From positions 1-40,912 of the forward strand of contig CAIOYH010000095.1 of assembly GCA_903862465.1 (NCBI GenBank): a stretch of DNA of 40,912 bases, given 5' to 3'. Source of the stretch: an uncultured bacterium (GTDB lineage: Bacteria > Bacteroidota > Bacteroidia > Bacteroidales > CAIWKO01). This document shows positions 1-7,992 of the stretch, piece by piece; within the stretch, counting starts at the first letter, position 1; every line of letters begins with the position of its first letter. A model generated the notes under the pieces. The model worked only from the letters and a program-made list of their open reading frames with translations. It ran no database searches and was not told the DNA's origin. A program made the translations under genes and the position numbers.

Positions 1-657
1 TCTGCCATTACCTTCCATAAAAGGGTGCGCAATGTTCATTTCTATATATTTGTTTACGATTTCGTCAAATGTAGTTTCGGGCATAGCTTCTATTTGCTTT
101 AATGTGTCGCCTAAAAAGCGTGATACGGCAAATTGAAAACCTCCTTTTGAAATATTTTTTTGTCTGATTTGCCCCGCAAAATCATACAATCCGCCAAACA
201 AATAAGCGTGTATTTGTTGTAAACCTTTCGTAGTACCAACTTCTATGCTGTGGATAAAAGAACTTTCAAACATGGCATACGCTTTTGTTTTGCTTTTTCC
301 GTCTATGCTTTCATCGCTGAATGTGAACCATTCAATAAATCGATTTGCCTTTTTGCCCGGGAATTCTTTACCTAAAGCAATAATGCCTGTGTAATCCATC
401 ATATCGGCTAAATGCTTTTTACCATCCGGTGCATGAAATTTCAACTGGGTAGTGGTACTAACCACTTGACTGTTTTCTTTTTTCAATTTGGCTTTAAGAT
501 ATTTCCAATAGTTGCGAGTTTTGGAGTAATCATCTTGGTCGGTAAGCAAAGCTACGATATCCAACACACTAAACCACCATTTGGCGTTTTGTTCGTCCCA
601 AACGGCTCGCACTTCGCGATCGTCAAAAAAACGTATGGATATTTTTGTATTACTCAT
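1..657 (-). CDS. BRO-N domain / Fic domain fusion protein, C-terminus cut by window edge
   Basis: Reading the minus strand from ATG at 657 gives 219 uninterrupted codons to base 1. Residues about 1-105 resemble the BRO/phage-antirepressor N-terminal domain (start [20 protein letters not shown], then a [11 protein letters not shown] segment). Residues about 125-219 look like a Fic protein: [12 protein letters not shown] near 155-165 and the catalytic motif HPFMEGNGR at 211-219, which is the very end of the visible sequence. Fic enzymes usually transfer AMP from ATP to a hydroxyl side chain of a target protein; the His of the motif is catalytic. BRO-N domains are DNA-binding domains common in phage antirepressors. 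The rest of the Fic domain lies outside the window. No partner antitoxin gene is visible. The family calls are from motifs; the substrate is unknown. Confidence 0.85.
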   Translation of the reverse strand, partial: MSNTKISIRFFDDREVRAVWDEQNAKWWFSVLDIVALLTDQDDYSKTRNYWKYLKAKLKKENSQVVSTTTQLKFHAPDGKKHLADMMDYTGIIALGKEFPGKKANRFIEWFTFSDESIDGKSKTKAYAMFESSFIHSIEVGTTKGLQQIHAYLFGGLYDFAGQIRQKNISKGGFQFAVSRFLGDTLKQIEAMPETTFDEIVNKYIEMNIAHPFMEGNGR

Positions 658-775
658 GATTTCTATGTTATCTATGCTGTCACTCTATAATTTTCTGTCC
701 AATTTACAATAATCTTATCTTGTTTTGCTGTTTGCTGTTTTACTTTACAATGAACGCAATTTATCTACTGGGCGA

Positions 776-2824
776 TTATTCTTTTATAAATTTCTTTGTC
801 GTTATTCCATTGTCTGTTAGCACTCGAAAGATGTAAATCCCACTTGAAAAGTCTGAAATATCAACGTCTGTTTTAGTGCATTTTATCTTTAATCTTTTTA
901 TTATTTGTCCTTCGATGTTTAAAATTTCTATTATAGATTGCTGTGGGCTTTCTATGGTTATGTCGTCGTTTGCAGGATTAGGATAAACAGCAATGATGTT
1001 ATTACTATTTAGTACTTCTTCTATTCCCACTTCTAACATTGATAATTCGAAAACACCTACACTTGTTCCTGCATAAATTGTATCTCCACTCATGCTTATA
1101 GCAAGTGAACCGACACCAACTCCTCCCAACCCTATATTCAGAGTAACCCAGCTGTTTCCATTGTCAGTTGATAGATACACACCATTAAGGTAATTAGTCC
1201 CGGCAAAAATACGACTTCCATTTATTGTCAGACATTGGATGACATTGGATGTTAATCCTGTGGCATACCAATTATTTCCATTATTTGGTGACATATAGAC
1301 GCCATCACCGTTTGTGCCTGCAAAGATATTATTGCCGCTAATTACTAATGAGGATATGCCGGAATTTGGTAGTCCAGTATTTACTTCTGACCAAGTGCTT
1401 CCATTATTCATAGATAAGTATACCCCCATACCCGTACCGGCAAAAATATAGCTCCCTTTTATAATTAAAGCATGTACTTGAGTATTTACAGGTATACCTG
1501 TATTCACTGCAGTCCAACTGATACCATTATTTGTCGTTAAAAATATTCCATCTCCATCTGTCCCTGCATAAATGTTGCTTCCACTTATTGCTAAAGTTCT
1601 AACCATTGTATTTGTTAAACCGGCTTCCGACCAGCTATTTCCATTATCTGTAGATAAAAAAACACCTCCGGAATAACTCCCCGAGGCATATATACCTGTT
1701 CCGATAAAAATAGTATTCCCACTTAATGCGATAGCTCTGACATAGTTATTTGTTAACCCTGAATTCATCGCAGTCCAACTATTTCCATTATTTGAAGTTG
1801 TAAATACACCTCCCCCCGATGTTCCTCCAAAAAGAATGCTTCCTTTTGTTGCCAGCGATAAGATTGTTTCATTTGATAAAATTTCATTTAAGGTTAATGC
1901 AGTCCAGTTATAACAATTATTTGTTGACAAAAAAACACCAAGGTCATAAGTCCCAGCATATATCTTATTCCCGCTAGTAATTAATGCTCTAACACTTGTA
2001 TTTGTATAACCTATATTACTAACGCTCCAACTACTTTCGCTGATTACTGATGAATATACATTCCCATTATCTGTTCCTACATAAATATAGTTTTCGCTTG
2101 TTGCTAATGCATAGACATAAGTATTTGCAGGCAGACCATTATTCATCTCAGTCCAATTATTTCCATTGTTTGTGCTCATATACACACTATGTCCGCCTGC
2201 AAACAGTGTGTCCCCACTCATTGCTAATGAATGAATATAAACATCTGGTAAGCTATCGTTTACAGCAATCCAATTACTTCCATTGTTTGAAGAATGAAAT
2301 ACGCCTCCTCCATTGGTTCCTGCATATATATCACTACCATTAGTTGCAAATGAGCTAATATATTGATATGTTAGTCCTGAGTTGATTGCAACCCAACTAC
2401 CTCCGTTGTTTGATGACATAAATACGCCATCACCAAAAGTTCCTGCAAATATATTGTTCCCGCTCACTATTAATGCTCTTATATCAGTATTTGTTAAGCC
2501 ATTATTTACCTGAGACCAATTATTCCCATTGTCCGTAGAAAGATATACACCACTACCAAAAGTCCCTGCAAATATATTATTTCCACTTGCTGCTAATGCT
2601 CTTATATCAGTGTTTGGTAATCCATTATTTATTTCTGACCAACTACTGCCATTATCTGTAGATAAATACACTCCACAACCACCAACAGTCCCAGCAAAAA
2701 TATTGCTCCCAATAATAGCAAAACAGTTTGTTTGTCCACAAGCAGGTCCGTTAATTTGATGCCACTGTGCATTTGTTAAACTAACACATGCAACAAATGT
2801 GATGAATAAAAAAAGTCTTTTCAT
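776..2824 (-). CDS. Secreted YCF48/sortilin-like beta-propeller repeat protein with T9SS type A sorting domain
   Basis: 682 residues. A Sec signal peptide (MKRLFLFITFVACVSLTNA) is followed by roughly fourteen repeats of about 40 residues built around SGNNIFAGT, GVYLSTDNGNSW and a linker such as NTDIRAL. This pattern (GT..GGVY.S.DNG..W) is typical of YCF48/BNR-like beta-propeller blades. The last 75 residues form a type A T9SS C-terminal domain: VYPNPANDDITIES, then an ILNIEG strand and GIYIFRV, ending in KKFIKE. The protein is therefore predicted to cross the outer membrane by T9SS and be released or anchored. The ligand or function is unknown. Repeats are close at the DNA level too, so copy number may vary between strains. 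Start chosen because it opens the signal peptide. Confidence 0.88.
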   Translation of the reverse strand: MKRLFLFITFVACVSLTNAQWHQINGPACGQTNCFAIIGSNIFAGTVGGCGVYLSTDNGSSWSEINNGLPNTDIRALAASGNNIFAGTFGSGVYLSTDNGNNWSQVNNGLTNTDIRALIVSGNNIFAGTFGDGVFMSSNNGGSWVAINSGLTYQYISSFATNGSDIYAGTNGGGVFHSSNNGSNWIAVNDSLPDVYIHSLAMSGDTLFAGGHSVYMSTNNGNNWTEMNNGLPANTYVYALATSENYIYVGTDNGNVYSSVISESSWSVSNIGYTNTSVRALITSGNKIYAGTYDLGVFLSTNNCYNWTALTLNEILSNETILSLATKGSILFGGTSGGGVFTTSNNGNSWTAMNSGLTNNYVRAIALSGNTIFIGTGIYASGSYSGGVFLSTDNGNSWSEAGLTNTMVRTLAISGSNIYAGTDGDGIFLTTNNGISWTAVNTGIPVNTQVHALIIKGSYIFAGTGMGVYLSMNNGSTWSEVNTGLPNSGISSLVISGNNIFAGTNGDGVYMSPNNGNNWYATGLTSNVIQCLTINGSRIFAGTNYLNGVYLSTDNGNSWVTLNIGLGGVGVGSLAISMSGDTIYAGTSVGVFELSMLEVGIEEVLNSNNIIAVYPNPANDDITIESPQQSIIEILNIEGQIIKRLKIKCTKTDVDISDFSSGIYIFRVLTDNGITTKKFIKE

Positions 2825-2972
2825 AGCTCTTGCTTGTTAAGTTTGTACTCTGCTTTTTATATTTCGACTTGTTAATAACCTTTATATAGCCCAAATTGGG
2901 ACTATTTCCTCTATATCTATCACACCAAGCCATCCAATTGCCAAGCTTGCCGAAATGATTCAAATATTTTTA

Positions 2973-2980
2973 CAAAGATA
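2973..2980 (-). promoter_or_regulatory. Candidate -7 element for the propeller gene
   Basis: On the minus strand this reads TATCTTTG, a perfect match to the Bacteroidota -7 consensus TAnnTTTG. It would give a 5' untranslated region of about 140 bases before ATG 2824. I see no good TTG box at the -33 position, so this rests on one element only. Confidence 0.35.
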
Positions 2981-3090
2981 CAAATATTTACTTACACGAA
3001 TAAAAGAAAAAATATAATTGAATTAATTCCCCTCGCCTTCCTTTTATTACCTTACTTTTACCGACTATTGTTCTAATACCGCATAAAACA

Positions 3091-3495
3091 ATGAAAAAGA
3101 AAAAGAATGTTGCAAAGGCTCTAAATGAACCCAAGGAATCGCTGCCCGGAAAGGAGCTGTGTGCTGATGCGTTGCGTATGTTGGAGCGGCAGGACGATAT
3201 TGTGAGTATTACCTATTTTAAGCATTTTGCGCAATTCAATTTGATCAATCCTGATGTGAAGTTGATTTACGTGAGTATGAGCGAGATGTATCCATTGCTC
3301 AATCACGAGAATTTCGATTATCCGCATCGAAGCAATATCATCGGTTTTAAACATATAATTAAGGTGAAACGCGAATTGGAGGGTTTGTTGGTGAATGTTA
3401 TGAAGCATGAGAGCCTCAAAGTTGCAAAATGTAATAAAGTTATCTTCAAAATAAAGTATAAAAAGTATTTGAAAACTAATGACATACAGAATTAA
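3091..3495 (+). CDS. Hypothetical protein, 134 aa
   Basis: Not recognised. The frame starts with a lysine-rich stretch (MKKKKNVAKALNEP) and has no signal peptide or membrane segment. The middle is mixed hydrophobic/charged (DVKLIYVSMSEMYPLLNHENF) and the C-terminus is very basic (KVIFKIKYKKYLK). An overlapping frame on the other strand (3121-3501) is about as long, so coding strand is not fully certain. I prefer plus because it has an ATG after an A-rich leader, follows the direction of the Fn3-like gene 134 bases downstream, and its basic, soluble composition is more protein-like than the antisense frame. It could be a small DNA- or RNA-binding protein, but no motif shows this. Confidence 0.45.
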   Translation: MKKKKNVAKALNEPKESLPGKELCADALRMLERQDDIVSITYFKHFAQFNLINPDVKLIYVSMSEMYPLLNHENFDYPHRSNIIGFKHIIKVKRELEGLLVNVMKHESLKVAKCNKVIFKIKYKKYLKTNDIQN

Positions 3496-3629
3496 AGGCA
3501 TTTCACGTAATTGCCCCTTTCTATCTAAACCATTAGAACTAATTTTGCTGCAAGAGTTTCAGATTGAAATTCTGACAAATAATAGTAGTAATCATTTCTG
3601 TAAAAAGAAAATTAAATACCTTAGAAATT

Positions 3630-4307
3630 ATGGCTTCATCACGTCCTTACAGACCGGTTTTGCATTGTACCGCACAGGAATATATCCTGGTAAACATTTT
3701 AGCTAAACGTTTGATTAACGGGCTTTATGCAACGCCCTTAGTTTTTGTAACTCCACCTGTAGCCTCACTTTTGTTTACAGGCGCACAAACCTTATTGAAC
3801 AATTTGATAGCCGAAGCAAAAGGCAATACTGCTAAAAGAATTGCTCGCGATGCGCAGAGTGTTATTGTTTTTGGTTATATCAACGAATTATTATTGTACG
3901 CAACGCCCATTTGTCATGGAGACACTGTATTGATTGAATCTAGCGGGTTTTCATCGAATTATCAACCTGAAAAACTTCCACCTCCGGTTACGGAAGTTAC
4001 TTCGAAAGTTGTAAAAGGTACGGTAGCCGGTACATATAAAGTTTTCTTGACTAGAAGAAAGATTAAAATGATGATAAACAAATTGCCTAAATCTCATCTA
4101 AAAAATGTTTTATACACGGTTCAACTCACCACAACGGTTGACGATGCGGCTTCATGGAAAAATGTGGTGGAAGGTGTGGCTAGCACTAAGCTCATCTTTA
4201 CAGATGTGGTGGAAGGTGAAAAGAATTGGGTACGGGTTTATGGCGTCAATTCGGCAGGAAAAGGTCAGCCGAACGATCCATTCCCTTTTACGCCTGAGGT
4301 GCAATAA
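3630..4307 (+). CDS. Fn3-like domain protein with helical N-terminal half, 225 aa
   Basis: No signal peptide is visible. Residues about 45-95 are helical and alanine-rich (LLNNLIAEAKGNTAKRIARD). A short strand-turn motif follows (VLIESSGFSSNY). The C-terminal third looks like a fibronectin type III sandwich: YTVQLTTTVDDAASWKNV and the closing WVRVYGVNSAGKGQPNDPF, where the tryptophan and the AVNSAGxG-type turn are typical Fn3 features. This matches, from memory, a loosely defined family of small Bacteroidota proteins with an SGF/AGY hinge between a helical bundle and an Fn3-like domain. The protein encoded at 16669-17433 appears to have the same plan. A strong terminator follows the stop, then a 21-bp repeat array. 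The function is unknown; binding of other proteins is only a guess from the Fn3 fold. Confidence 0.7.
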   Translation: MASSRPYRPVLHCTAQEYILVNILAKRLINGLYATPLVFVTPPVASLLFTGAQTLLNNLIAEAKGNTAKRIARDAQSVIVFGYINELLLYATPICHGDTVLIESSGFSSNYQPEKLPPPVTEVTSKVVKGTVAGTYKVFLTRRKIKMMINKLPKSHLKNVLYTVQLTTTVDDAASWKNVVEGVASTKLIFTDVVEGEKNWVRVYGVNSAGKGQPNDPFPFTPEVQ

Positions 4308-4325
4308 GGAGGTTTAAACTTTTTT

Positions 4326-4372
4326 ATAGAAAGACTTTCCAAAGGTATAGCCATTGGAAAGTCTTTCTCATT
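4326..4372 (+). terminator. Intrinsic terminator after the Fn3-like gene
   Basis: AGAAAGACTTTCC at 4328-4340 pairs perfectly with GGAAAGTCTTTCT at 4356-4368, and two further A-T pairs extend the stem to 15 bp with an 11-base loop. A short T-rich tail (CATTTTAT) follows. It lies 20 bases beyond the stop codon at 4307. Confidence 0.85.
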
Positions 4373-4479
4373 TTATGTATATTACCAATAGCTTCCTAAG
4401 AAGGAAAACATAGCAAAATCAATTTCAATGGTGCATTCTAAGTTGGGAAAGCCCCATCAAGCAAAAAAAAACATAGTAC

Positions 4480-4731
4480 ATTCAAAATATTGAATGCTGC
4501 ATTCGTTTTGAATGTAGGGACATCCATTTTAAATGTATGCACATTGATATTAAATGTAGGTACATTTATGTTGAATGTCAGGACATTCGTTTTAAATGTA
4601 GGAAAATTTATCATTGATTCAGGTGCTGTCATTTTAAATGTAGGTACATATTTTTTAAATGGAAGTAAATAAATTATAGATGTAGGGACATTTGTTTTGA
4701 ATGTAGTAATATTTATGATGAATGGATGTAC
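4480..4731. repeat. Tandem array, 12 units of exactly 21 bp (array 1)
   Basis: Twelve consecutive 21-base units, for example those starting at 4501, 4522, 4543, 4564 and 4585. The unit core is TTTTAAATGTAGGTACATT, with boundaries at ATTNATTTT. Units differ from each other at several positions, yet the register is kept without any insertion or deletion over 252 bases. Short open frames exist on both strands (4490-4672 plus, 4438-4632 minus). They encode heptad-like repeats simply because 21 is a multiple of three; neither covers all units, so I do not call a gene. The period equals two turns of B-DNA. Confidence 0.93.
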
Positions 4732-5012
4732 ATTTTTTTTTACTTTAAGATGCTTTGACTTTATCAGACAGCGTAGAGTCTGCTGATAACTATATTAAAA
4801 ATTGATATATGGAGTAATGAAGATTGTTTTATGGTTGGATTGTTCTATTGTTTCTCTTCTTAGTGTAACGTAGTGTTCTTAGTGGCTTTGTGGTTTTTAA
4901 CTGTTACACAGATATTCACTGAGCAATAAGAGATACACAGAGGTTAATAAAATCCAAGACCCAAAACCCAAATCCCAAGGCACAAAATAAAATATTTTTC
5001 TATAGAAATGTG
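4732..5012. other. Gene-free stretch with a small hairpin and degenerate short repeats
   Basis: Between array 1 and the promoter at 5013 I see no gene. There is a short imperfect hairpin at 4761-4789 (CAGAC / GTCTG core). From 4866 to 4985 there is a degenerate stretch of the kind GTGTTCTTAGTGGCTTTGTGG, ACACAGAGG and CCAAGACCCAAAACCC. Similar words recur at 14.1, 25.8, 34.7, 38.2 and 40.7 kb. This looks like dispersed intergenic repeat material rather than a transcript. Confidence 0.55.
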
Positions 5013-5041
5013 TTGCGTATGTGTATTATTTCGTATCTTTG
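5013..5041 (+). promoter_or_regulatory. Bacteroidota-type promoter for the Omp28-like gene
   Basis: A TTG (5013-5015, in the context TGTTGCGTAT) and TATCTTTG (5034-5041) are separated by 18 bases, matching the -33 TTG / -7 TAnnTTTG consensus. Start of transcription would fall near 5048, leaving a short leader before ATG 5080. The same TGTTGCGTAT-type upstream box occurs at the promoter near 16560. Confidence 0.75.
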
Positions 5042-5079
5042 TAGGTAATTAATTTATCACTAACCAAAACCACAAACAG

Positions 5080-6918
5080 ATGAAAAAAATTTTCCTTTTA
5101 ATGTTTATGATGCTAAGCGGCTTGTTGGTAGCAACAGCACAGCTTAATTTGTATCAAACGGACTTCGAGACCTATACGGTAGGTACACGTCTGGCAACAC
5201 AAGCAGGTGCACCCTGGACCACCTGGTCATTAGCTCCGGGCGGCGCTGAAGACCCCTTCGTGTCGAGCACACAAGCACACAGCGGCACCAAATCGGTGAA
5301 CGTGTTGAATGCTAACGATTGCGTTTTTCAGTTGAACGACAAAACCACAGGCCGCTACCTGATTGAATGGTATATGTATGTTGAATCGGGCAAGTTGGGT
5401 TACTTCAATTTCCTGAGCGATTTTAATGGCTCTAACAGCAAATGGGCGTTGCAGGCGTTTGTGGTTCATGATTCTATTTTGGTGGATGCCAATGGCGCTT
5501 CTGCTTACAAAGGCTTGTTTGCAAGCAATACATGGAAAAAAATGCAAGTGATTGTTGACTTGGATGATGATTTTGCTTCGCTGTATGTTGACAATGCTGA
5601 AATCATCAGCTATCAATGGAGCAAAGGCGCACAAGGCACCGACAATTCGTTGAAACTTGATGGTATTAATTTTTATGGATGGGACAATAACGCAACGGGC
5701 ACCTCGGGCTATTATATTGATGATGTGAAAGTGGATAGCGTAGCCGCTCCCACAGCTCCATCAAACCTGACCGCCACGTTGAACGGCGCGAATATTGATG
5801 TAGTTTGGACTGCTCCTGTGCCTGCTCCTACTTCTTATAAATTGAGCCGCAATGGCATCGTGGTAAGTTCCGGTACGGGTTTAACCTATACGGATATTGG
5901 ACCATGGCCCAATACATACATATTTGGTGCAAGAGCGCAATATCCGCTACTTGGATATTCTCATTCGTCGAACACGGCAAGTGTGACGATAGCAGGAGGC
6001 GTGACGCGCAATTTGGTGTTGTTCGAAGAATTCACGGGAACATGGTGTCAGTATTGCCCGGGCGCTGCTATGGGTTTGCGCGATATGATAGAAACGAATC
6101 ATAAAAATGCGGCAGCGATTGCGTATCATAATGGCGACGCCTATACGATTGCATCGGGTACTGACCGCGAAAACTATTATGTTATCACAGGTTTCCCTAC
6201 CGTTATCGGTGATGGTAATCGTGATGGCGCTTCACGTGTGGATGGTGGCAATGCTACAACAAGTATGTATCCCTCCTATCTGCCCATTTACAACAAACGT
6301 ATTGTATGTCCTGCATTCGACAATTTGAATGTTACGATAGTACAGACTTCTACTGACAATTATACGGCTACCATCGTGGCACAAGAAACCTTCACAGCTT
6401 TCTCTCCTGTTAAGTTGCATGCTGTGTTGACTGAATCGAATATAGCTGCTACATGGGGCAACCAAACCGAATGTGATTTTGTGGAACGCGCTATGTATCC
6501 CAATTCAGGTGGCACTTCTGTGAACTTCGGAACGTCAAATCCTCAAACCTTCAATATCAATTTCTCTACAGCGGGATATGTGAAAAACAATTGCGAATTT
6601 GTTGTGTTTATTCAGGATGATGTTTCGCGCGAAGTGACGCAAGTGGCAAAAGTTGATTTGTCGAGTGTGATTGGCGTGGAAGAACTTTCGGGCAACAAAA
6701 TCAGCATCTATCCCAACCCTGCAAGCGAATATTTCATGGCAATGACCGATGGCAAAGGTTTGATAGAGATTTTTGACATGACGGGTAAATTGGTTTCGAA
6801 GTCTAACATTACCAAAACAACCCAAGTGGTTGACATCCGCAACTTGCAAAAAGGTTTGTATTTTGTAAAGATTACGAACGAAAACAATGCGTTCACGCAG
6901 AAGTTGGTTGTAGAATAG
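5080..6918 (+). CDS. T9SS-exported protein with LamG-like, Fn3 and Omp28/thioredoxin-like domains
   Basis: 612 residues. A signal peptide (MKKIFLLMFMMLSGLLVATAQ) is followed by a region (about 22-220) that resembles a concanavalin/LamG sandwich (YQTDFETYTVGT, FYGWDNNATG). An Fn3 domain begins near PTAPSNLTATLNGANIDVVW. Next comes an Omp28-like thioredoxin-fold segment starting VLFEEFTGTWCQYCPG, with C323 and C326 in a CxxC active-site arrangement and a later FPTVIGDGN (cis-Pro-like) loop. The C-terminus is a type A T9SS domain (ISIYPNPASEYFMA; GLYFVKIT; QKLVVE). The protein is predicted to reach the cell surface or medium. Omp28-related proteins are often lipoproteins in other Bacteroidota; here T9SS export replaces that. 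A disulphide or redox role is inferred from CxxC only. Confidence 0.88.
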   Translation: MKKIFLLMFMMLSGLLVATAQLNLYQTDFETYTVGTRLATQAGAPWTTWSLAPGGAEDPFVSSTQAHSGTKSVNVLNANDCVFQLNDKTTGRYLIEWYMYVESGKLGYFNFLSDFNGSNSKWALQAFVVHDSILVDANGASAYKGLFASNTWKKMQVIVDLDDDFASLYVDNAEIISYQWSKGAQGTDNSLKLDGINFYGWDNNATGTSGYYIDDVKVDSVAAPTAPSNLTATLNGANIDVVWTAPVPAPTSYKLSRNGIVVSSGTGLTYTDIGPWPNTYIFGARAQYPLLGYSHSSNTASVTIAGGVTRNLVLFEEFTGTWCQYCPGAAMGLRDMIETNHKNAAAIAYHNGDAYTIASGTDRENYYVITGFPTVIGDGNRDGASRVDGGNATTSMYPSYLPIYNKRIVCPAFDNLNVTIVQTSTDNYTATIVAQETFTAFSPVKLHAVLTESNIAATWGNQTECDFVERAMYPNSGGTSVNFGTSNPQTFNINFSTAGYVKNNCEFVVFIQDDVSREVTQVAKVDLSSVIGVEELSGNKISIYPNPASEYFMAMTDGKGLIEIFDMTGKLVSKSNITKTTQVVDIRNLQKGLYFVKITNENNAFTQKLVVE

Positions 6919-6941
6919 TATTACTAATAAAATCTAATTTG

Positions 6942-6980
6942 AAAAGCTCATTCATCGCAAGGTGAATGGGCTTTTTTATT
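6942..6980 (+). terminator. Intrinsic terminator after the Omp28-like gene
   Basis: AAAAGCTCATTCA (6942-6954) pairs with TGAATGGGCTTTT (6963-6975) with one G-T pair and an 8-base loop, followed by a run of T. It lies 23 bases after the stop. Confidence 0.85.
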
Positions 6981-7180
6981 ATCCCTGTTTGTCTGTATCT
7001 TAGGAAGACGTCTTCCTTCCATTTCCCTGTTTCTATCGGCGAAACTCGCCAATTTGTCGGCAAATTATTTTAAAGGATATCTAGTCCACTTCATCGTTTT
7101 GTTTTCGGCATACATATAATACATTTTTTTTAGGTTGATTTCTGTTGCACCTTTGTATCAAATTTAAAAAACCAAGCACC

Positions 7181-7513
7181 ATGAAAACAAGTAAAAAAAT
7201 TCTCGCCTTTGTTGCAATGTTTGTATTGCTATCAACTCTATCGTTTGCAACAACAAAAAAAGACACTATGATGAATCTTCCGCAATCCATCCACCAAGCT
7301 GTTGCCTATCCCGAATCGGCAAAGTCAGCAGGCATCGAAGGCTTTGTGTTGGTTCAATACCACGTAACACAACCGGGCACCATCAAGATAGATGCCATCA
7401 ACGGTAGTAGCTCACTACTCATGAATTATGTTGTAAACAAACTTAACGGTTTGTATGTACCCATAGCCGAGCGTAAAAATCATTACGCCAAGTTTGTGTT
7501 CAAACTCTATTAA
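7181..7513 (+). CDS. Small secreted protein with TonB C-terminal-like domain (copy 1)
   Basis: Starting at ATG 7181 gives 110 residues with a clean signal peptide (MKTSKKILAFVAMFVLLSTLSFA); an in-frame upstream ATG at 7145 would place extra basic residues before it, so I reject it. The mature part reads YPESAKSAGIEGFVLVQYHV, then DAINGSSSLLMNYVVNKLNG, ending FVFKLY. The pattern YPe-Ak-aGieG.V.v.f.V resembles the C-terminal domain of TonB, which binds the TonB box of outer-membrane receptors. However, the protein lacks the membrane anchor and proline-rich linker of TonB. Its paralogue follows 60 bases downstream. A periplasmic role is inferred from the signal peptide; energy transduction itself is unlikely. 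Confidence 0.75.
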   Translation: MKTSKKILAFVAMFVLLSTLSFATTKKDTMMNLPQSIHQAVAYPESAKSAGIEGFVLVQYHVTQPGTIKIDAINGSSSLLMNYVVNKLNGLYVPIAERKNHYAKFVFKLY

Positions 7514-7573
7514 TCGAAATCATTAAAAAGAAAAACAATCCATCTAATTATTAATCAATAAATTTTTAAAACT

Positions 7574-7933
7574 ATGAAAACAACAAAAATGATGAAATCA
7601 ATTGCAGCATTTGTAATTTTTATGTTTGCAGTGCATGTAATTTATGCAGCAGTTCACGATCCAAAGGAAGCCAATGAACTGAGAATAACAATGAAGAAAT
7701 ATGTTCCTTATCCTGAGTTTGCAAAGGAAAGCTATCAAACAGGATTTGTGGTTATTGCTTTCAATGTGGACAATCAAGGCAAAATTGTTGTAAAAGCCAT
7801 CAATGGCAGCACGCCGAAGTTCAAGGAATATGTGGAAGAAAAACTGAAAGATGTGGTATTGGAAAATCCTCAAGCCTATCAGGACAAAACCCAATATTAT
7901 CGCTTCGACTTTCAGTTGGTGAACGATTATTAA
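7574..7933 (+). CDS. Small secreted protein with TonB C-terminal-like domain (copy 2)
   Basis: 119 residues; signal peptide MKTTKMMKSIAAFVIFMFAVHVIYA. The mature chain follows the same order as its upstream neighbour: YVPYPEFAKESYQTGFVVIA, NVDNQGKIVVKAINGSTPKF, then a helix (EYVEEKLKDVV) and a closing strand (YYRFDFQLVNDY). The NVDNQGKI turn is typical of TonB C-terminal folds. The two genes are tandem duplicates (spacing 60 bases) and probably cotranscribed, ending at the shared terminator 7961-7990. No transmembrane anchor remains after signal cleavage, so they are not complete TonB proteins. Possible roles include decoys or partners for TonB-dependent receptors, but nothing in the sequence decides this. 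Confidence 0.78.
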   Translation: MKTTKMMKSIAAFVIFMFAVHVIYAAVHDPKEANELRITMKKYVPYPEFAKESYQTGFVVIAFNVDNQGKIVVKAINGSTPKFKEYVEEKLKDVVLENPQAYQDKTQYYRFDFQLVNDY

Positions 7934-7960
7934 GATGTTTTTTTTCGGGTTATCAAACAA

Positions 7961-7990
7961 AAAAGGCTCCTGAGTTTTCAGGAGTCTTTT
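7961..7990. terminator. Bidirectional terminator between convergent genes
   Basis: AAAGGCTCCTGA pairs with TCAGGAGTCTTT around a four-base loop GTTT (7974-7977). A and T runs on the two sides give a U-tail in both directions. It sits between the plus-strand TonB-C-like pair and the minus-strand hoxW, whose stop is at 7993. Confidence 0.88.
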
Positions 7991-7992
7991 TT

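Noticed and set aside
3121-3501. Minus-strand 126-codon frame opposite the 134-aa hypothetical gene
   Set aside because: Lower plausibility than the plus frame, which shares direction with the next gene; but this choice is not certain.
4438-4672. Two short heptad frames in array 1
   Set aside because: Same reason; neither frame covers all twelve units.
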